Assembly (NCBI RefSeq): GCF_024679245.1
Contig: NC_090173.1
Location: 14,511,501-14,575,500, forward strand
DNA length: 64,000 bases
Reading direction: 5' to 3'
Source of the DNA: Pseudorasbora parva
Taxonomy: Eukaryota > Chordata > Actinopteri > Cypriniformes > Gobionidae
Below the pieces are notes generated by a model, which saw only the letters and a program-made list of their open reading frames with translations, ran no database searches and was not told where the DNA came from. The position numbers and the translations under genes were made by a program. Every line of letters begins with the position of its first letter. Within the stretch, counting starts at the first letter, position 1. Of this stretch, positions 49,087 through 61,150 are shown piece by piece.

Positions 49087-49105
49087 ACACACACACACAC
49101 ACACA

Positions 49106-49196
<91 letters not shown>
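49087..49196. repeat. (CA)n microsatellite at the palindrome centre
   Basis: A CA run of about 110 bp with one T interruption near 49111. It separates the inner arms of the palindromic element. Confidence 0.95.
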
Positions 49197-49197
<1 letters not shown>

Positions 49198-50291
49198 ACA
49201 AGTGTGACAATGTACCATTTTATACAAATATACAAATATAATTTTTTATACAAATGTATACAAATATACAAATATAATTTTTTTCCCATTTACTTTCAAT
49301 AGCCGACCATTGAAAGTAAATGGGAGAGACTGAAAATAACACAACAATTTAGTTTTCAGGAGCATGTTCATAATTTTCATGTACACACATGAGCATATGA
49401 GCTTGCAAACATCGAGCCCTTGGACCTGTGCATGTATCGATACATTTATACACACGCTACCCAGACACACATGTTAAAACACACACATTTTGAGTATAAC
49501 ACACATTATTTTCCACAAAGAGAAATTTGATCCTACCCTAACCTGCATCTAATATACATTTATCCATCTGACATTACCACACACACACACAAACACAAAC
49601 TGGCCGTGACTGCAGTGACCCGGCTTCAAAAGAATCTTTCTTTCATGTTCTTGTTTCATCACAGCTTCCAGACAAAATATTATGACATTTTGTTTTGGAA
49701 CTGTGAGGTTCTCACACAGAACTAGACAATATGTACAATTTATATATGCCTGTGCTATCGCATGATGCATATTTGTATAAAATGGTACATTGTCACACTT
49801 GTGGCGTGTGTGTGTGTCATTTTTGACCGGGAACGCCACAAGTGTGACTATGTGCCATATTTTTTACAAAACAAAAATTTCAAAACAAAATTCCTGGTGA
49901 AACGTTAGAGTAGACTAGTGTGATCAACAGTAGCCATTTTTTTCATATTTTTTTTTTTCATATTTCCAAATTTACTTATAAATTATTTGTTTTTTACTCA
50001 AAAAATGAGATGCCTACTCTCAGATAAATAAGGCCCACGATTAATCAGATGCAAACAGAAATATAAAACCAGTCCTAATTGAAAGAGAACAAGTTGACAA
50101 AAAGATTGAATCCAAGATTGGGTGAAAATATGGTATACTGAGTGATTTATAAGCTATTTTTTATAGGCCGGTAATTTTTGACTGGGAACACCACAAGGTA
50201 ACAAAACTCCCACAAAAAAGTAAGAAAATGTCCAATGTTTTTTTTTTTTTTTTTGAGATTTAGTTATACCCTTTGGGAACATAGTCACTAA

Positions 50292-51102
50292 GGGTGCTTT
50301 CACACCTGCCTCATTTAGTTCGGTTGAATCGTACTAGAGTTTGTTTCCCTCTTTGGTGCGGTTCGTTTGGTCAGGTGTGAAAGCAGCAATCGCACTCGGG
50401 TGCGCACCAAAAGCGGACCAAACAAGCGTACCGAGACCTCCTTGAAGAGGTGGTCTCGGTACGATTTCAAACGAACTCTGGAGCGGTTTGTTTGTGGTGA
50501 GAACGTGATCCGACCTCGAACAGAACCAACTGCAAAAGTACTGATCATTTTTGGACTGAACCAGCTGCCGTAGTTAGCTGCGCTGACATTGTGTGCATGA
50601 TATTATTACCTGATAGATCGTTGGCAATATTTTCGGAAGATGAGCATGTCAAGAATTAATAATTAATGCACGCCTCCTCTTGAAGTGACGAGCGATGCGC
50701 GCTCGCCGTCTGCAGTGCATTAGAACGTTGTTTTCATGTCGCATCCGCGCTTCATTATATAAATGTTTTGTTTGCATACTGTGGTAAATACACACCGTGT
50801 AGTAGATTATGGCCAGGGACAAAACTGGCCCGTGTAGTCGTCTCTCCATAGTGTTATTATAGTTTGCTGGCTTTGCCTCTCCTGTTGGAATTTTCCCACA
50901 TGTAAATTCTGACCAATCGAAAAGCAGTTTAGGAAATATTAATATAAATACTAAATACTAATACTAATCGTTTCAACTGGTTCGGACCAAAGCAATCGGT
51001 GTGGTGTGAAAAGGAACCAAAAAATCTGAAAAATGCAACAATGTATAATTGTTTGCCCTTGGTTCGGACCAAATGAACCGAACTAGAGATGTGAAAGCAC
51101 CC
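50292..51102. mobile_element. Harbinger-type MITE, 811 bp, TAA target duplication
   Basis: Ends read gggtgctttcacacctgcc and gatgtgaaagcaccc, an inverted pair, with gtttggtcaggtgtgaaagc and tggttcggaccaa phrases inside. TAA flanks both ends (50289-50291 and 51103-51105), fitting the 3-bp TWA duplication of PIF/Harbinger elements. No coding frame for transposase. Confidence 0.8.
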
Positions 51103-51380
51103 TAAGTTTCAGTCCAAAGCAATAACATTAACTAGTATTTTCGGGGAAAAGAAAATCTTCTCCGGGTCATCCTAGGTGTATGTGACATTCTTCTTTCAGC
51201 CAAACACAATCAGAGTTATATAATCAAAAGAAAGAGCCGATCATCTGATTTTAAGTGAAGTTTTATTAACAATTTTTGGGAGGAGCACATTCAGATAATT
51301 AAACCTAATTAAACAATGGACTATGGGTTCGGGCAAAAATTCCAAGCCCGGAGCCCTCCCCTGTACAGCACACCAAATAC

Positions 51381-51602
51381 TAGGGGTGTAACGATTCGTT
51401 TTAACAACGATTCGATTCGGTTGAAATAAAACTTTCACACTGATTTAAATTTTTGGCTAAAAAGTTACTGAATTGATTTCAAGTCACTGAATCGTTTCGG
51501 ATCATATCGTTCTAAATGAACCAATATCCTCCTTAAATCGTATCGACAACCTCAAATCATGATACGAATCGAATCATTGTTAAACGAATCGTTACACCCC
51601 TA
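51381..51602. mobile_element. hAT-type MITE, 222 bp, perfect 8-bp target duplication
   Basis: Ends read taggggtgtaacgattcgtt and aacgaatcgttacacccct(a), with long inverted arms (acgattcgattcgg / acgaatcgaatcat). CCAAATAC flanks both ends (51373-51380 and 51603-51610). Confidence 0.93.
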
Positions 51603-51610
51603 CCAAATAC

Positions 51611-52059
51611 GCATTATCTTTACTTAAGTTGATGTAAGTGTGAACTTGTGAAACACCATAAAAACATAGATGGAGTAGATCAAGTCCATTAACAACCCAA
51701 AGCTTTTAGTCCTATAACTCGTCGACATTTCATTCAGTAACATTAGGTAAACACAGTAAAATATATAGCTTCCTCCAGACCGCCTTTCATATTCAACTTA
51801 TGCAGAAAGTGTAACGCCTCTCCCCTCTCGCAGTTCAAAATGCCTGCGCTACATCCGACGTCGTCATGGTGCCAGTTATGCTTTTTGAATAGAGAAGGCA
51901 GTCTGCCGCAAGCTAGATATTTTACTTTTTTAAGTAAAATTTTAAAATATCGATATATTTCTCTTTTACAAACCCATCGATTCGCTTAAGAAGGCCTTTG
52001 ATTATCCCCCTGGAGCAGTGTGGATTAATTTTCAGCCTGTGACAAGGAAACCAATCAAA
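51611..52059. other. Unassigned intergenic sequence
   Basis: No gene or named repeat seen in this stretch. Confidence 0.4.
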
Positions 52060-52315
52060 GGGGGCGGCAGTGGCTCAGTGGTTCATGTAGGTTGTCTACA
52101 AACCAGAAGGTTGGTGGTTCAATCCCCGGTTCCACCTGACCAAGTGTCGAAGTGTCCATGAGCAAGACACCTAACCCCAGCTGCTCCCGATGAGCTGGAT
52201 GGCGCCTTACATGGCTGACATCGCCGTCGGTGTATGAATGGGTGAATGTGAGGCAAAAATGTAAAGCGCTTTGGATAAAAGCGCTATATAAATGCAGTCC
52301 ATTTACCATTTACAA
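52060..52315 (+). mobile_element. tRNA-derived SINE
   Basis: The head resembles a tRNA gene, with an A box (tggctcagtgg, about 52070) and a B box (ggttcaatccc, about 52116) at the spacing of an internal RNA polymerase III promoter. The body continues with acctaaccccagctgctccc, and the tail reads aaagcgctttggataaaagc / gctatataaatg, the usual L2-type 3' tail of fish SINEs. It would be mobilised by a partner LINE. Not a working tRNA: the acceptor arms do not pair. Confidence 0.85.
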
Positions 52316-52988
52316 TCAAAGAAGCCATCTTGAAGAAACCCTCAATTCTCTAATTTCCCTGTGAGGAACAAGGAGCGAGGAAGCTTCCTGAGGAGTCATG
52401 AGCGAGGAAACCCTGTTGCGTTCATCCCTAGCATCATAAGGGGGTGGAGCTCAAGGAAATGAAAGAAGGGTGCACACATAAGAAATGAGAAGCATACAGA
52501 GTGTGCACAGATCTGCAGTTCGAATAGAGTGGTGCGGGAATTACGTCAGAACTTAATTCGCCCCTGGATCATTTGAGATTCTTTGGGGTTTTATAATGGG
52601 TTTTTCAATTTATGAGTAAAAAGAAGCCTATGGTAAACATAACTTGAGGATACTGACATTTGTTCTAAAACGTAAACTCACACCCTAAGCTGTCTTATAT
52701 ACTAACATGGGTAAAAATGGACATAACTTCTTCTAAGTCTGTGTTTTCGCTATGGGTGTGTAATTTACAGTGTAAAAAAAAAAAACGCCAAAATATCTTC
52801 AAGTTATGGTTACCGCAGGCTTTATTTTACACATAAATAAAAAAAAAAAAATTGGAAAATCTCGAAGGAACCAACAAATGAGTCTTCCGGGTTCTGACAT
52901 TATACCTGCACCACTGTAATCTAACCTGGAATAGTAGGCCATCCGGGTATCTTTGGAATACTCATTTTAAAAGGGGGTGTGAAACACT
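52316..52988. other. Unassigned intergenic sequence
   Basis: No gene seen. Contains A runs at about 52775-52790 and 52840-52850. Confidence 0.4.
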
Positions 52989-53672
52989 CAGTTTCAGTCA
53001 ATCTCATGTCAATCTTGAGTACCTATAGAGTAGTATTGCATCCTTCATATCTCCGAAAAGTCTTTAGTTTTATTATATTTATAAAAGAAATATGGGCTGT
53101 ACCGAGTCTTTCCGGAAAAAAAAAGAGCGCCTGGAGGCGTATCGTGTGGGCGGAGCTAAAGAATGACGAGCGTGCACAGCTGTTGCATTGAGAGCATCCA
53201 AAAGCTGTGACATCCTCAAGCGTGGAAGAGAAAACGTTACCCTAAATAAACCATGGCTATCAATCAGATTCAACTAATACAGATATGATCCAGAATCAGA
53301 TTCGGAGGCTGAAATAAATTGAACAGGAGAAACAGCAACAGCAGGACGTCCGTCTCTGTGGTATGTACTGTATTTAGTGGCCTGTCAACATTTGTGTGTC
53401 TTTACTCTCAGTTTATGCGGACATGATTCGGTTTATGGACTATTGTATGTGATTAAACCTTAGCAGTAGCAAGCAAAACGGTTTTGCACGTCAGACTAGT
53501 GTTACGTTATACATAGAACAACAATGGAGAAACCGTTAGCGCATTTAAATGACGAAGCACGCTTTGTGAGAACGTCCCCTAGGTTTATGTTTGAGGTGGT
53601 TCAATAAACACACAGACACCTATTGGTCAGCTAAACAAATGTATTTAAACACACACCATAGATCGCATGCTC
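52989..53672 (+). repeat. Dispersed repeat R3, copy B, truncated
   Basis: Direct-orientation match to 22640-23304. The right end stops at about 53672, where a Tc1 fragment begins. Visually the two copies differ only at scattered positions and small indels. Confidence 0.82.
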
Positions 53673-54128
53673 CACATTTTGGACAATTTCATGCTCGGAA
53701 ATGTTTGAGAACAGTTTGGGGATGGACCCTTCCGGTTCCAACATGACTGCGCAGCAGTGCACAAAGCAAGGTCCATAAAGACACGGATGAGCGAGTTTGG
53801 TGTGGAGGAACTTGACTGGCCGGCACAGAGTCCTGACCTCAACCTCACAGGACACCTTTGGGATGAATTAGAGCGGAGGCTGTGAGCCAGGCTTTCTCGC
53901 CCAACATCGTTGCCTGACCTCACAAGTGCGCTTCTAGAAAAATGGTCAAAAATTCCCATAAACGCACTTCTATACCTTGTGGGAAGCCTTCCCAGAAGAG
54001 TTGAAGCTGTTATAGCTGTAAAGGGTGGGCCGACTCCATATTAAACCATACAGATTAAGAATGGGATGTCATTAAAGTTCACCTGCATGTAAAGGCAGGC
54101 GTCCCAAAACTTTTGGCAATATAGTGTA
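53673..54128 (+). pseudogene. Tc1-like transposase, C-terminal fragment with terminal repeat
   Basis: The + strand reads FRFQHDCAAVHKARS (second Asp), then LDWPAQSPDLN followed by TGHLWDELE, where the family has IEHLWDELE, so the final catalytic Glu is replaced by Gly. A stop codon interrupts just after (ERRL, stop). The end of the protein (LPRRVEAVIAVKGGPTPY) is followed by the 3' terminal repeat caaaacttttggcaatatag. The 5' half is absent, and the fragment is fused to repeat R3. Confidence 0.88.
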
Positions 54129-54184
54129 CATCGGTAGAAAACAGTTATTTAAATCCAACAGATTTTCCAACAAAGTGCTTGGTG

Positions 54185-54365
54185 TAAATCAGGGGTTTAT
54201 TTTCTTGCAGAGATTAGCTCCAATCCAAATCAAACACACCTAATCCAGGTAATTAATGTCACCAGCATTACTAGAAAGTTACAGAGTTTCATCATGGTTG
54301 GAGTTAAACTCTGCAGGAAAGTGGACCTCGAGGGATCAAACTTTGACCACTTGAGTACAGCAAAA
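54185..54365. repeat. Common fish repeat fragment
   Basis: Recognisable by gcagagattagctccaatcc, caaacacacctaatccagg and gagttaaactctgcagg, whose ends are inverted with respect to each other (gcagagattagctcca / tggagttaaactctgc). A MITE-like non-coding sequence. Confidence 0.65.
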
Positions 54366-55439
54366 TGACACAAAGACAATGCATACCAATAGCAATGCAA
54401 GGGTGAGGCAAAAGCAGAATTAGAAATACTGGCTTTTGAACATTCCCCCCATGGCAAAATCACTCATCTCTCATGCCTTATTGCTTCATCAGGCAAAATT
54501 ATAAGCCTTAAACTTTAACTCAAGATGTCAGAGTGCTAAAATATTGAAACATTTCTGTCATGACAAACACAAGGGCTGCTCTTCGAGGAAACTAGTTTAA
54601 CATTAGACACCCAATCGCTCCAGTTCTCCCGCTCCCTGCCCCTCATTTCCATCCCTCCCTCTCTCTCCCTCTCTCTCTCTCTTCGAGTGCAGTGGAGCAC
54701 ATTGGCTGTTTCTGGGGTCATGCTACCATTGCGATTCCTGGCCAGATAGAACCTGGCAAAAGTGCTAGAAGCAGAGGAGGAGGCTTTGCTTTTCCTTCTC
54801 TTTTTTTCCTTCCCCATTGTACCTACTTCCAGACGCAGTGAGCAGAATAAAAGGCAGCCAAGATCAGAGCGAGTGAGGAGAGATAAAGCAATTGAGGGAG
54901 AGCGAGTAGCAGTAAAGGCATGAGTGGAGGTGCGGTATGAGGGGGGAGAGGCGGCGGGGTTTTGTTGTTGGCTGCTGGTGTGGTGCAGGGAGGTGTTGGG
55001 GGCTCTGGGTGTGGGGCGCTCGGGTGGGAAGGAATGCGACTATGGTTTTGGGGCTGTTTTGTTTCACAATGTTGTTACCAGGGAACATATTTTATACCTG
55101 ACGTGTAGTGTACATGTTCCATAATGTATGGCCCTGCTTTTACATAATGCTCTTCGCTTAACTTGTCTTACCACTATGATTCTCCAACGGCCTTCACTCT
55201 GCCCCATAATCCTGCAGCCCGGAATCAACAGCGATAAGCAGAGACAGATTCTTCCTGTAAATAAAACTCCCTGCTACGTTAAAGACAACATGACACGACA
55301 TTCACACACAGCATTTAAAGTGTGCATTATATCTAAAATATCCACATTATACAAAATACTTACAATTTAAATATATATTGTTTCATTGAATATTTATATT
55401 TTTTAAAAAGGGTCTCTTTCAAAATGTAATAGATAAAAC
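54366..55439. other. Unassigned intergenic sequence
   Basis: No supported gene. Open frames here are short and lack domains. A CT-rich patch lies at about 54650-54685. Confidence 0.45.
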
Positions 55440-55479
55440 TACTTTCCTTTTCTGAACAAAATAGTAACAAAAATGCTTA

Positions 55480-55640
55480 TTGAGCAGCAAATCTTTATGT
55501 GAGAATGATTTCTGAAGGAGTAATGCTGAAAATTCAACTTTGCATCACATTAAAAAATTATATGTTAAAATATATTTTACATTTTTTCCAGTTTTTACTG
55601 TATTTTTAATTAAACAAATGCAGCCTTGAAGAGACTTAAA
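55480..55640 (-). repeat. Dispersed repeat R5, partial copy B
   Basis: The reverse complement matches part of 25500-25925, sharing tactgtatttttaattaaa and aatgcagccttgaag phrases on this strand. Confidence 0.65.
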
Positions 55641-55692
55641 AAACAAAAATGATGATTGATATATATATATATTGAGCAGCAAATCAAATCAA

Positions 55693-56535
<843 letters not shown>

Positions 56536-57787
56536 TATGACTACGTTTACATGGACAACAATACTCCGATATTAATCTGATTAAGACAATACTCTGATTA
56601 AGAGGCTACAATGTAGACAGCAATTTCTAATTATCTTAATCTGATTAAAGTCATAATCTAACTAAACATAAATCGAATTAAGACATGTGGAGTATGCCTA
56701 TTTTAGTCGCATTATCGGAGAGCATTACAGACATGTACACATCTTAATCTAACTTGTGTCTGAGATTTCGCCGCATTTTGTGACAGGACACATAACGTTA
56801 CGGACATAGACCGTAAAAAAAAAAAATAGACGACTCGACATCATCCGTTTCCGCTTGGCAGATTTGAAGCTTTTAGACGGCCTGCACTGCGCTGACATCT
56901 TGGGACCGAGTCTGCGCAGTAGCGGTTTCGGGACCGGAGTTGCGCAGTAGAGCGCAGGAAGTAGAGCAGGAAGTACAGCTGCGATATCAAAAGCCTGCCC
57001 ACACTCTCACAAATGCAGAACAATTAATTATGTTGGTGTGAAATAAACAGTTATGGAAATGTAGAAATTAAAGCTAAAGCTCCAATCTGCTCCCAAAAAT
57101 TCCGGAAAAAGTCCATTAGTGCCTCAGTGACAACTTCACTCAGAGAAGACGTCGATCTCAGCTGTCAATCATGACGTCACACACCCCGTTTTTATAGCAT
57201 CAAATAACTAACTAAAACTAAACTTATTTTAAAAACGAACACTTGAAATGAAATCATCGTGATGATAACTGCCTTCAGTGACATAAACTAACTTTGGGGA
57301 AAAAATATTTGAAGTGTAATTTTACTGTTTAGTTTGCCTCGCGTCCATTAGAAAACACAGAGGGGCGGCTATACTGGGACCGGTCACCGGGGGGCGATCG
57401 AGGCGCGGAGGCTTCAGTAAATGAGAGGGAGACTGCGTAAATAAAGTAACGTAAATGTATAAAAAACATTATAAAAACGAGTGGTTTTTATACTTCGTAA
57501 TGTAAAGTAGCACTGCCCAACAGCGACACCTGCAGGTGAAGTTACAGCGGGTTTCCTGAGCCCATAAAATTAACACACCTGCCAAAGTCACGCTATGATT
57601 GGATGTTGGAGAACATAGCGTGGCATGGGGACGTAATGACGTGCGTTTAATCTATCTATGTTCTGTCACATGTAAAATAGAAACAGGAATGGAGTACTCT
57701 AAAAGCAACTCAACCTTAATCAGAATATTGTCTTATTTAGAATAAGGTCAATAATTAGATTACTGCTGTCCATGTAAACGCAGTCTA
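56536..57787. mobile_element. MITE-type element interrupted by repeat R2
   Basis: The ends are inverted: gactacgtttacatggacaa at the left against gtccatgtaaacgcagtc at the right. The sequence next to the left end (ctgattaagacaatactctg) is mirrored on the right by accttaatcagaatattgtc. Repeat R2 copy B fills 56801-57437 and was inserted later. Target duplication not clear. Confidence 0.72.
56801..57437 (+). repeat. Dispersed repeat R2, copy B
   Basis: Closely matches 20616-21228 in direct orientation, including gctgacatcttgggaccgag and tgacgtcacacaccccgttt. It differs near the right end, where it has an extra stretch (ggggcgatcgaggcgcgg) that copy A lacks. Confidence 0.82.
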
Positions 57788-58537
57788 TGAAACTTAAGAC
57801 CATTTGGGACAAATGAAGGTCAGTCTTAGCCGATTTTCAGCCAACTTATGCCGGTACATAAACTGACAATGTTTTATCTTTCTTAGTGTTACCTTCTTTT
57901 ATTTTGACTGATATCGTGATAACTACAGATTATACTTTCACATTTTTGTATCCCTGCCCATGGACAGCTTGATCGACAGACGGTTATTAACAGAACAGTT
58001 ACTGTAAGGTATAGGTCTATCACTGAAAATTGTATCATACTTAGTCTACTCGTTAAACAGAATGATGGTAAAATTGTACACTATTGCAACAGCTTTCCAT
58101 TTTTCATGTTTTACCTGAACGCGACAGCGTTTTGCTTCGGCCAAAACTGACAGAACAGTCTGTTTGGTCTAAAACACTGTATCCATTGTCATCCAGTTTA
58201 CAAACAACTCCATCTTTGTGATTCTGTGCAGTCTTTAGTCACAGCCTACAACTCTCTGCATAATTCACTGGAAACCGAAAGTAACTCACTCCCATTAAAC
58301 TCTTTTGCATTCTTGCACCAGGGAACAATGTAAGTCGACGCCATTATGACAAAGTTTACAAAGAAGTATTTTCTACTAAAGTAAGGCGTTATTTGACACT
58401 AGTATGTGTAGCCATAGCAGACTGGTGGGAGTGGCCTTGGATGGAAACATGCCCAGTGCGTTATGTGTGTTGAAATGTTTGTACATATTTGGCAAAACGG
58501 AAGACAACGGCCTTTTACTCTGCCCCCTTTCAAGGAA
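57788..58537. other. Unassigned intergenic sequence before the DIRS element
   Basis: No gene or named repeat recognised in this stretch. Confidence 0.4.
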
Positions 58538-58904
58538 ACGTACTCGGTTACTTTCGTAACCTCGGTTCCCTGAGAGAGAGGAACGAGTATTACGTATGGG
58601 AAAAACTCCTTTTCTCGAGAATATGAAGCAAAACTTTAATAAAGGTATCCATGTAAAGCGCAGTGCCGCTGAACGGCCATAGCTCAGCGCGAGGAGCGCT
58701 CTGATTGGCCGGGCCACGGCAACTGCATGAACCTATGGTGAGGCGGCTGAGAGGAACGAGCCAATGGGGGGCGTTCCAGAAGCCCGCCGAAAAAAGGTGC
58801 TTATATTTGCATACAGGAGGCTATATAAAGCCCTGATTTCGCCATAGGTGTCAGGTTTTTAGATCGACTGAAGCGATACCTGAGAAGCATAAACACGGCA
58901 CGGA
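58538..58904. repeat. DIRS right terminal repeat
   Basis: The outer 56 bases (starting cgtactcggttactttcgta) are the exact reverse complement of 58905-58962. The rest holds a CCAAT box (58761-58765) and a TATATAA (58822-58828), promoter-like signals that point inward on the + strand. That fits a terminal repeat whose inverted partner at the other end would drive sense transcription. Confidence 0.75.
58822..58828 (+). promoter_or_regulatory. TATA-like box in the DIRS terminal repeat
   Basis: TATATAA lies 57 bp after a CCAAT motif, in a GC-rich context. It would drive transcription antisense to the element's genes from this end. Functional only by inference. Confidence 0.4.
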
Positions 58905-59000
58905 ACGTAATACTCGTTCCTCTCTCTCAGGGAACCGAGGTTACGAAAGTAACCGAGTACGTTCCCTTTCGAGAGAGGTTCCTCGTATTACGTATGGGAA
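58905..59000. repeat. DIRS internal complementary region
   Basis: The first half is the reverse complement of the right outer terminus. The second half (ccctttcgagagaggttcct, cgtattacgtatgggaa) should be complementary to the left terminus outside the window. In DIRS elements this region templates joining of the ends into a circle before recombination. Confidence 0.75.
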
Positions 59001-59233
59001 CACAATGTAAAGCGCCGTGTGTGCTGACTGACCCAGTATGCCCAAAGCACATGTAAATAACCCCCGAGACACCGAAGAGGCGGCTATAAGGGGGGATGAA
59101 GAACCGGAAGAGTCGGTTCGTTTGAACGGCTGATCGGACATAGTCGGATCTTATGATAAATGAAAAGTGCTTAAGGACTGATGTGTACAGGCCAAAACTA
59201 AAGGCAATCTGTTTACCAGGGTCAAGATAGAGC

Positions 59234-61150
59234 CTAGATGGAGAGAAGCCCTGCTTGTAGAGCTGGAACCTCCAATTTATAGAATCTGATAAAAGTGGAC
59301 GGAGAGGCCCAGCCTGCCGCCGCACAGATATCTTCCAAAGAAATGCCACACGACCAAGCCCAAGATGAGGCCATGCCTCTAGTGGAGTGGGCTTTAAGGC
59401 CTATAGGGCAAGTCAGGTTTTTAGACTCATATGCCAGCGAGATAGCGTCCACTATCCAGTGTGAGAGTCTTTGCTTCGTGACAGCACAACCTTTAGTGCG
59501 GCCGCCGAAGCAGACAAACAGCTGGTCCGACTGCCTGAAGGGGGAGGAGCGCTCCAGATACAGTCTCAAAGCTCTGACCGGGCAGAGTAGATTCGCGTCC
59601 TGTTCACCCTGAGATGCGGGTAAAGGAAGCAGAGTAATAACCTGTGCTCTAAAAGGGGTAGAAAGCACTTTGGGTATAAAACCATGTCTCGGTTTAAGAA
59701 CAACTTTGGAGTTGTTGGGCCCGAACTCGAGACAGGACGGACTCACTGAGAGTGCGTGTAAGTCACTCACACGTTTAACCGAGGCCAGAGCCAGCAGAAA
59801 CGCAGTTTTGAATGATAAAAGCTTTATGGTCGCGGTCTGGAGAGGCTCGAAGGGGGGACCCTTCATAGCGTCTAGAACCACCGCGAGGTCCCAAATAGGG
59901 ACCGAAGGGGGGCGAGGGGGGTTCAATCTCCTGGCCCCTTTAAGAAAACGTACAATGAGCTCACTTTTCCCTAGTGAATGTCCCGCGACCTGAGCGTGGT
60001 TAGCTGCTATGGCGGCGACATAAACTTTGAGCGTGGAGGGGGAACGACCCGTGTCCAGTAGCTCTTGGAGAAAAGCGAGCACTTCTGTTGTTTCGCATGA
60101 GCGTGCGTCGATATTTCGGACGGCACACCAGTTAGAAAACACTGACCACTTCAGAGTATAGAGCCGCCTCGTCGAGGGGGCTCTAGCTTCCGCTATAGTG
60201 TTCATAACTCTGTCAGAGAGGTTTCCCGATACCAGTTGATGGGCCATACGTGGAGGGCCCATAGTTCGGGACTGGGATGCCAGATCCCCCCCTTCGCCTG
60301 CGTGAGGAGGTCTTTCCTCAGCGGAATGGGCCATGGGGCTGTGTCTGACAGCTGGATCAGATCGGAGAACCACGTTCGGTTCCTCCAGAGCGGGGCTATT
60401 AAAAGCACCGCGGATGCTGTCTCCCTGATTTTCTTGATGGTTTGTGGTAGCATCGCGATCGGGGGGAAAGCATACAGCGGGAGACTGGGCCAGACATGGG
60501 CCAGGGCATCCCTGCGTTTGGAGAAAAATATTGGGCAGTGAGTGTTGTCTTCTGAGGCGAAGAGATCCACTTTCGCTCTGCCGAAGGTGTTCCAAATTAA
60601 GAGAACCGTTTGCGGGTGAAGAGACCATTCCCCTGGGGGAATGGTTCTCCTGGATAACATATCCGGACCCACATTCAGAATACCTGGCACGTGAGCCGCC
60701 CTCAGGGAGCTCAGGTTGTGCTCTGCCCATAAAAGGAGATGCTTCGCCATGCGGTGAAGGGAATATGATCTCAGGCCACCCTGGCGGTTTATGTACGCTA
60801 CCACCGACATGTTGTCTGAACGAACCAAGACGTGGTGGTTCTTTATATGTGGAAGGAAAGCTCTCAGCGATAAGGCGACCGCTTTCATCTCTAGACAGTT
60901 TATGTGCAGCCGCTTTTCTGTTTCTGCCCACAGGCCAGAGATCGGCTTGCCCTCGTGCAGGGCTCCCCACCCCCGAGTGGAGGCATCTGTTGAGACCACT
61001 TTCAACTTCGTAACTGTGCCCATAAGCACGCCCCTCCGATACCACTCTGTCCTCGTCCAAGGAGCCAAAGTTTTGACAACGCTGTGGCTCACTTTGACGG
61101 GAAAACGGCCCCATTTCCATGCATAAGGAGGGACACGGGCGCGTAGCCAA
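59234..61150 (-). CDS. DIRS tyrosine recombinase (YR) frame
   Basis: 638 codons without a stop. The first roughly 310 residues overlap the RNase H/methyltransferase frame and are low-complexity (Pro, Gly, Ser-rich), with no domain that I recognise. The recombinase core follows: an N-terminal SAM-like part (RAPSTRRLYTLKWSVFSNWC), then the catalytic residues R460 (KRVSDL), H588-x-x-R591 (HSTR), W614 (AAGW) and the nucleophile Y624 (IRFYKL). The conserved set R, HxxR, H/W and Y is complete, so the enzyme part looks intact. It ends 34 residues after H/W in the usual way. Its true start may lie downstream of the first Met or be reached by frameshifting. Confidence 0.88.
   Translation of the reverse strand: MATRPCPSLCMEMGPFSRQSEPQRCQNFGSLDEDRVVSEGRAYGHSYEVESGLNRCLHSGVGSPARGQADLWPVGRNRKAAAHKLSRDESGRLIAESFPSTYKEPPRLGSFRQHVGGSVHKPPGWPEIIFPSPHGEASPFMGRAQPELPEGGSRARYSECGSGYVIQENHSPRGMVSSPANGSLNLEHLRQSESGSLRLRRQHSLPNIFLQTQGCPGPCLAQSPAVCFPPDRDATTNHQENQGDSIRGAFNSPALEEPNVVLRSDPAVRHSPMAHSAEERPPHAGEGGDLASQSRTMGPPRMAHQLVSGNLSDRVMNTIAEARAPSTRRLYTLKWSVFSNWCAVRNIDARSCETTEVLAFLQELLDTGRSPSTLKVYVAAIAANHAQVAGHSLGKSELIVRFLKGARRLNPPRPPSVPIWDLAVVLDAMKGPPFEPLQTATIKLLSFKTAFLLALASVKRVSDLHALSVSPSCLEFGPNNSKVVLKPRHGFIPKVLSTPFRAQVITLLPLPASQGEQDANLLCPVRALRLYLERSSPFRQSDQLFVCFGGRTKGCAVTKQRLSHWIVDAISLAYESKNLTCPIGLKAHSTRGMASSWAWSCGISLEDICAAAGWASPSTFIRFYKLEVPALQAGLLSI

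Larger units (their letters stand above)
47060..50205. mobile_element. Large palindromic repeat element, about 3.1 kb with insert
   Basis: The outer ends are inverted copies: ggtgttcccggtcaaaaatg at about 47069 against atttttgactgggaacacc at about 50176. The arms contain gcttataaatcac, aatcttggattcaatctttt and tgtttgcatctgattaatcg on the left, mirrored on the right. The inner parts of the arms (48896-49086 and 49814-50020) match over nearly 200 bp, including caccaggaattttgttttga. At the centre a second inverted pair (accacaagtgtgacaatgta at 49196, tacattgtcacacttgtggc at 49786) is nested. A LINE interrupts the left arm. No transposase frame. Confidence 0.8.

Noticed and set aside
52060..52140. 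tRNA gene
   Set aside because: A and B boxes are present but acceptor stems do not pair, and the sequence runs into a SINE body and tail.
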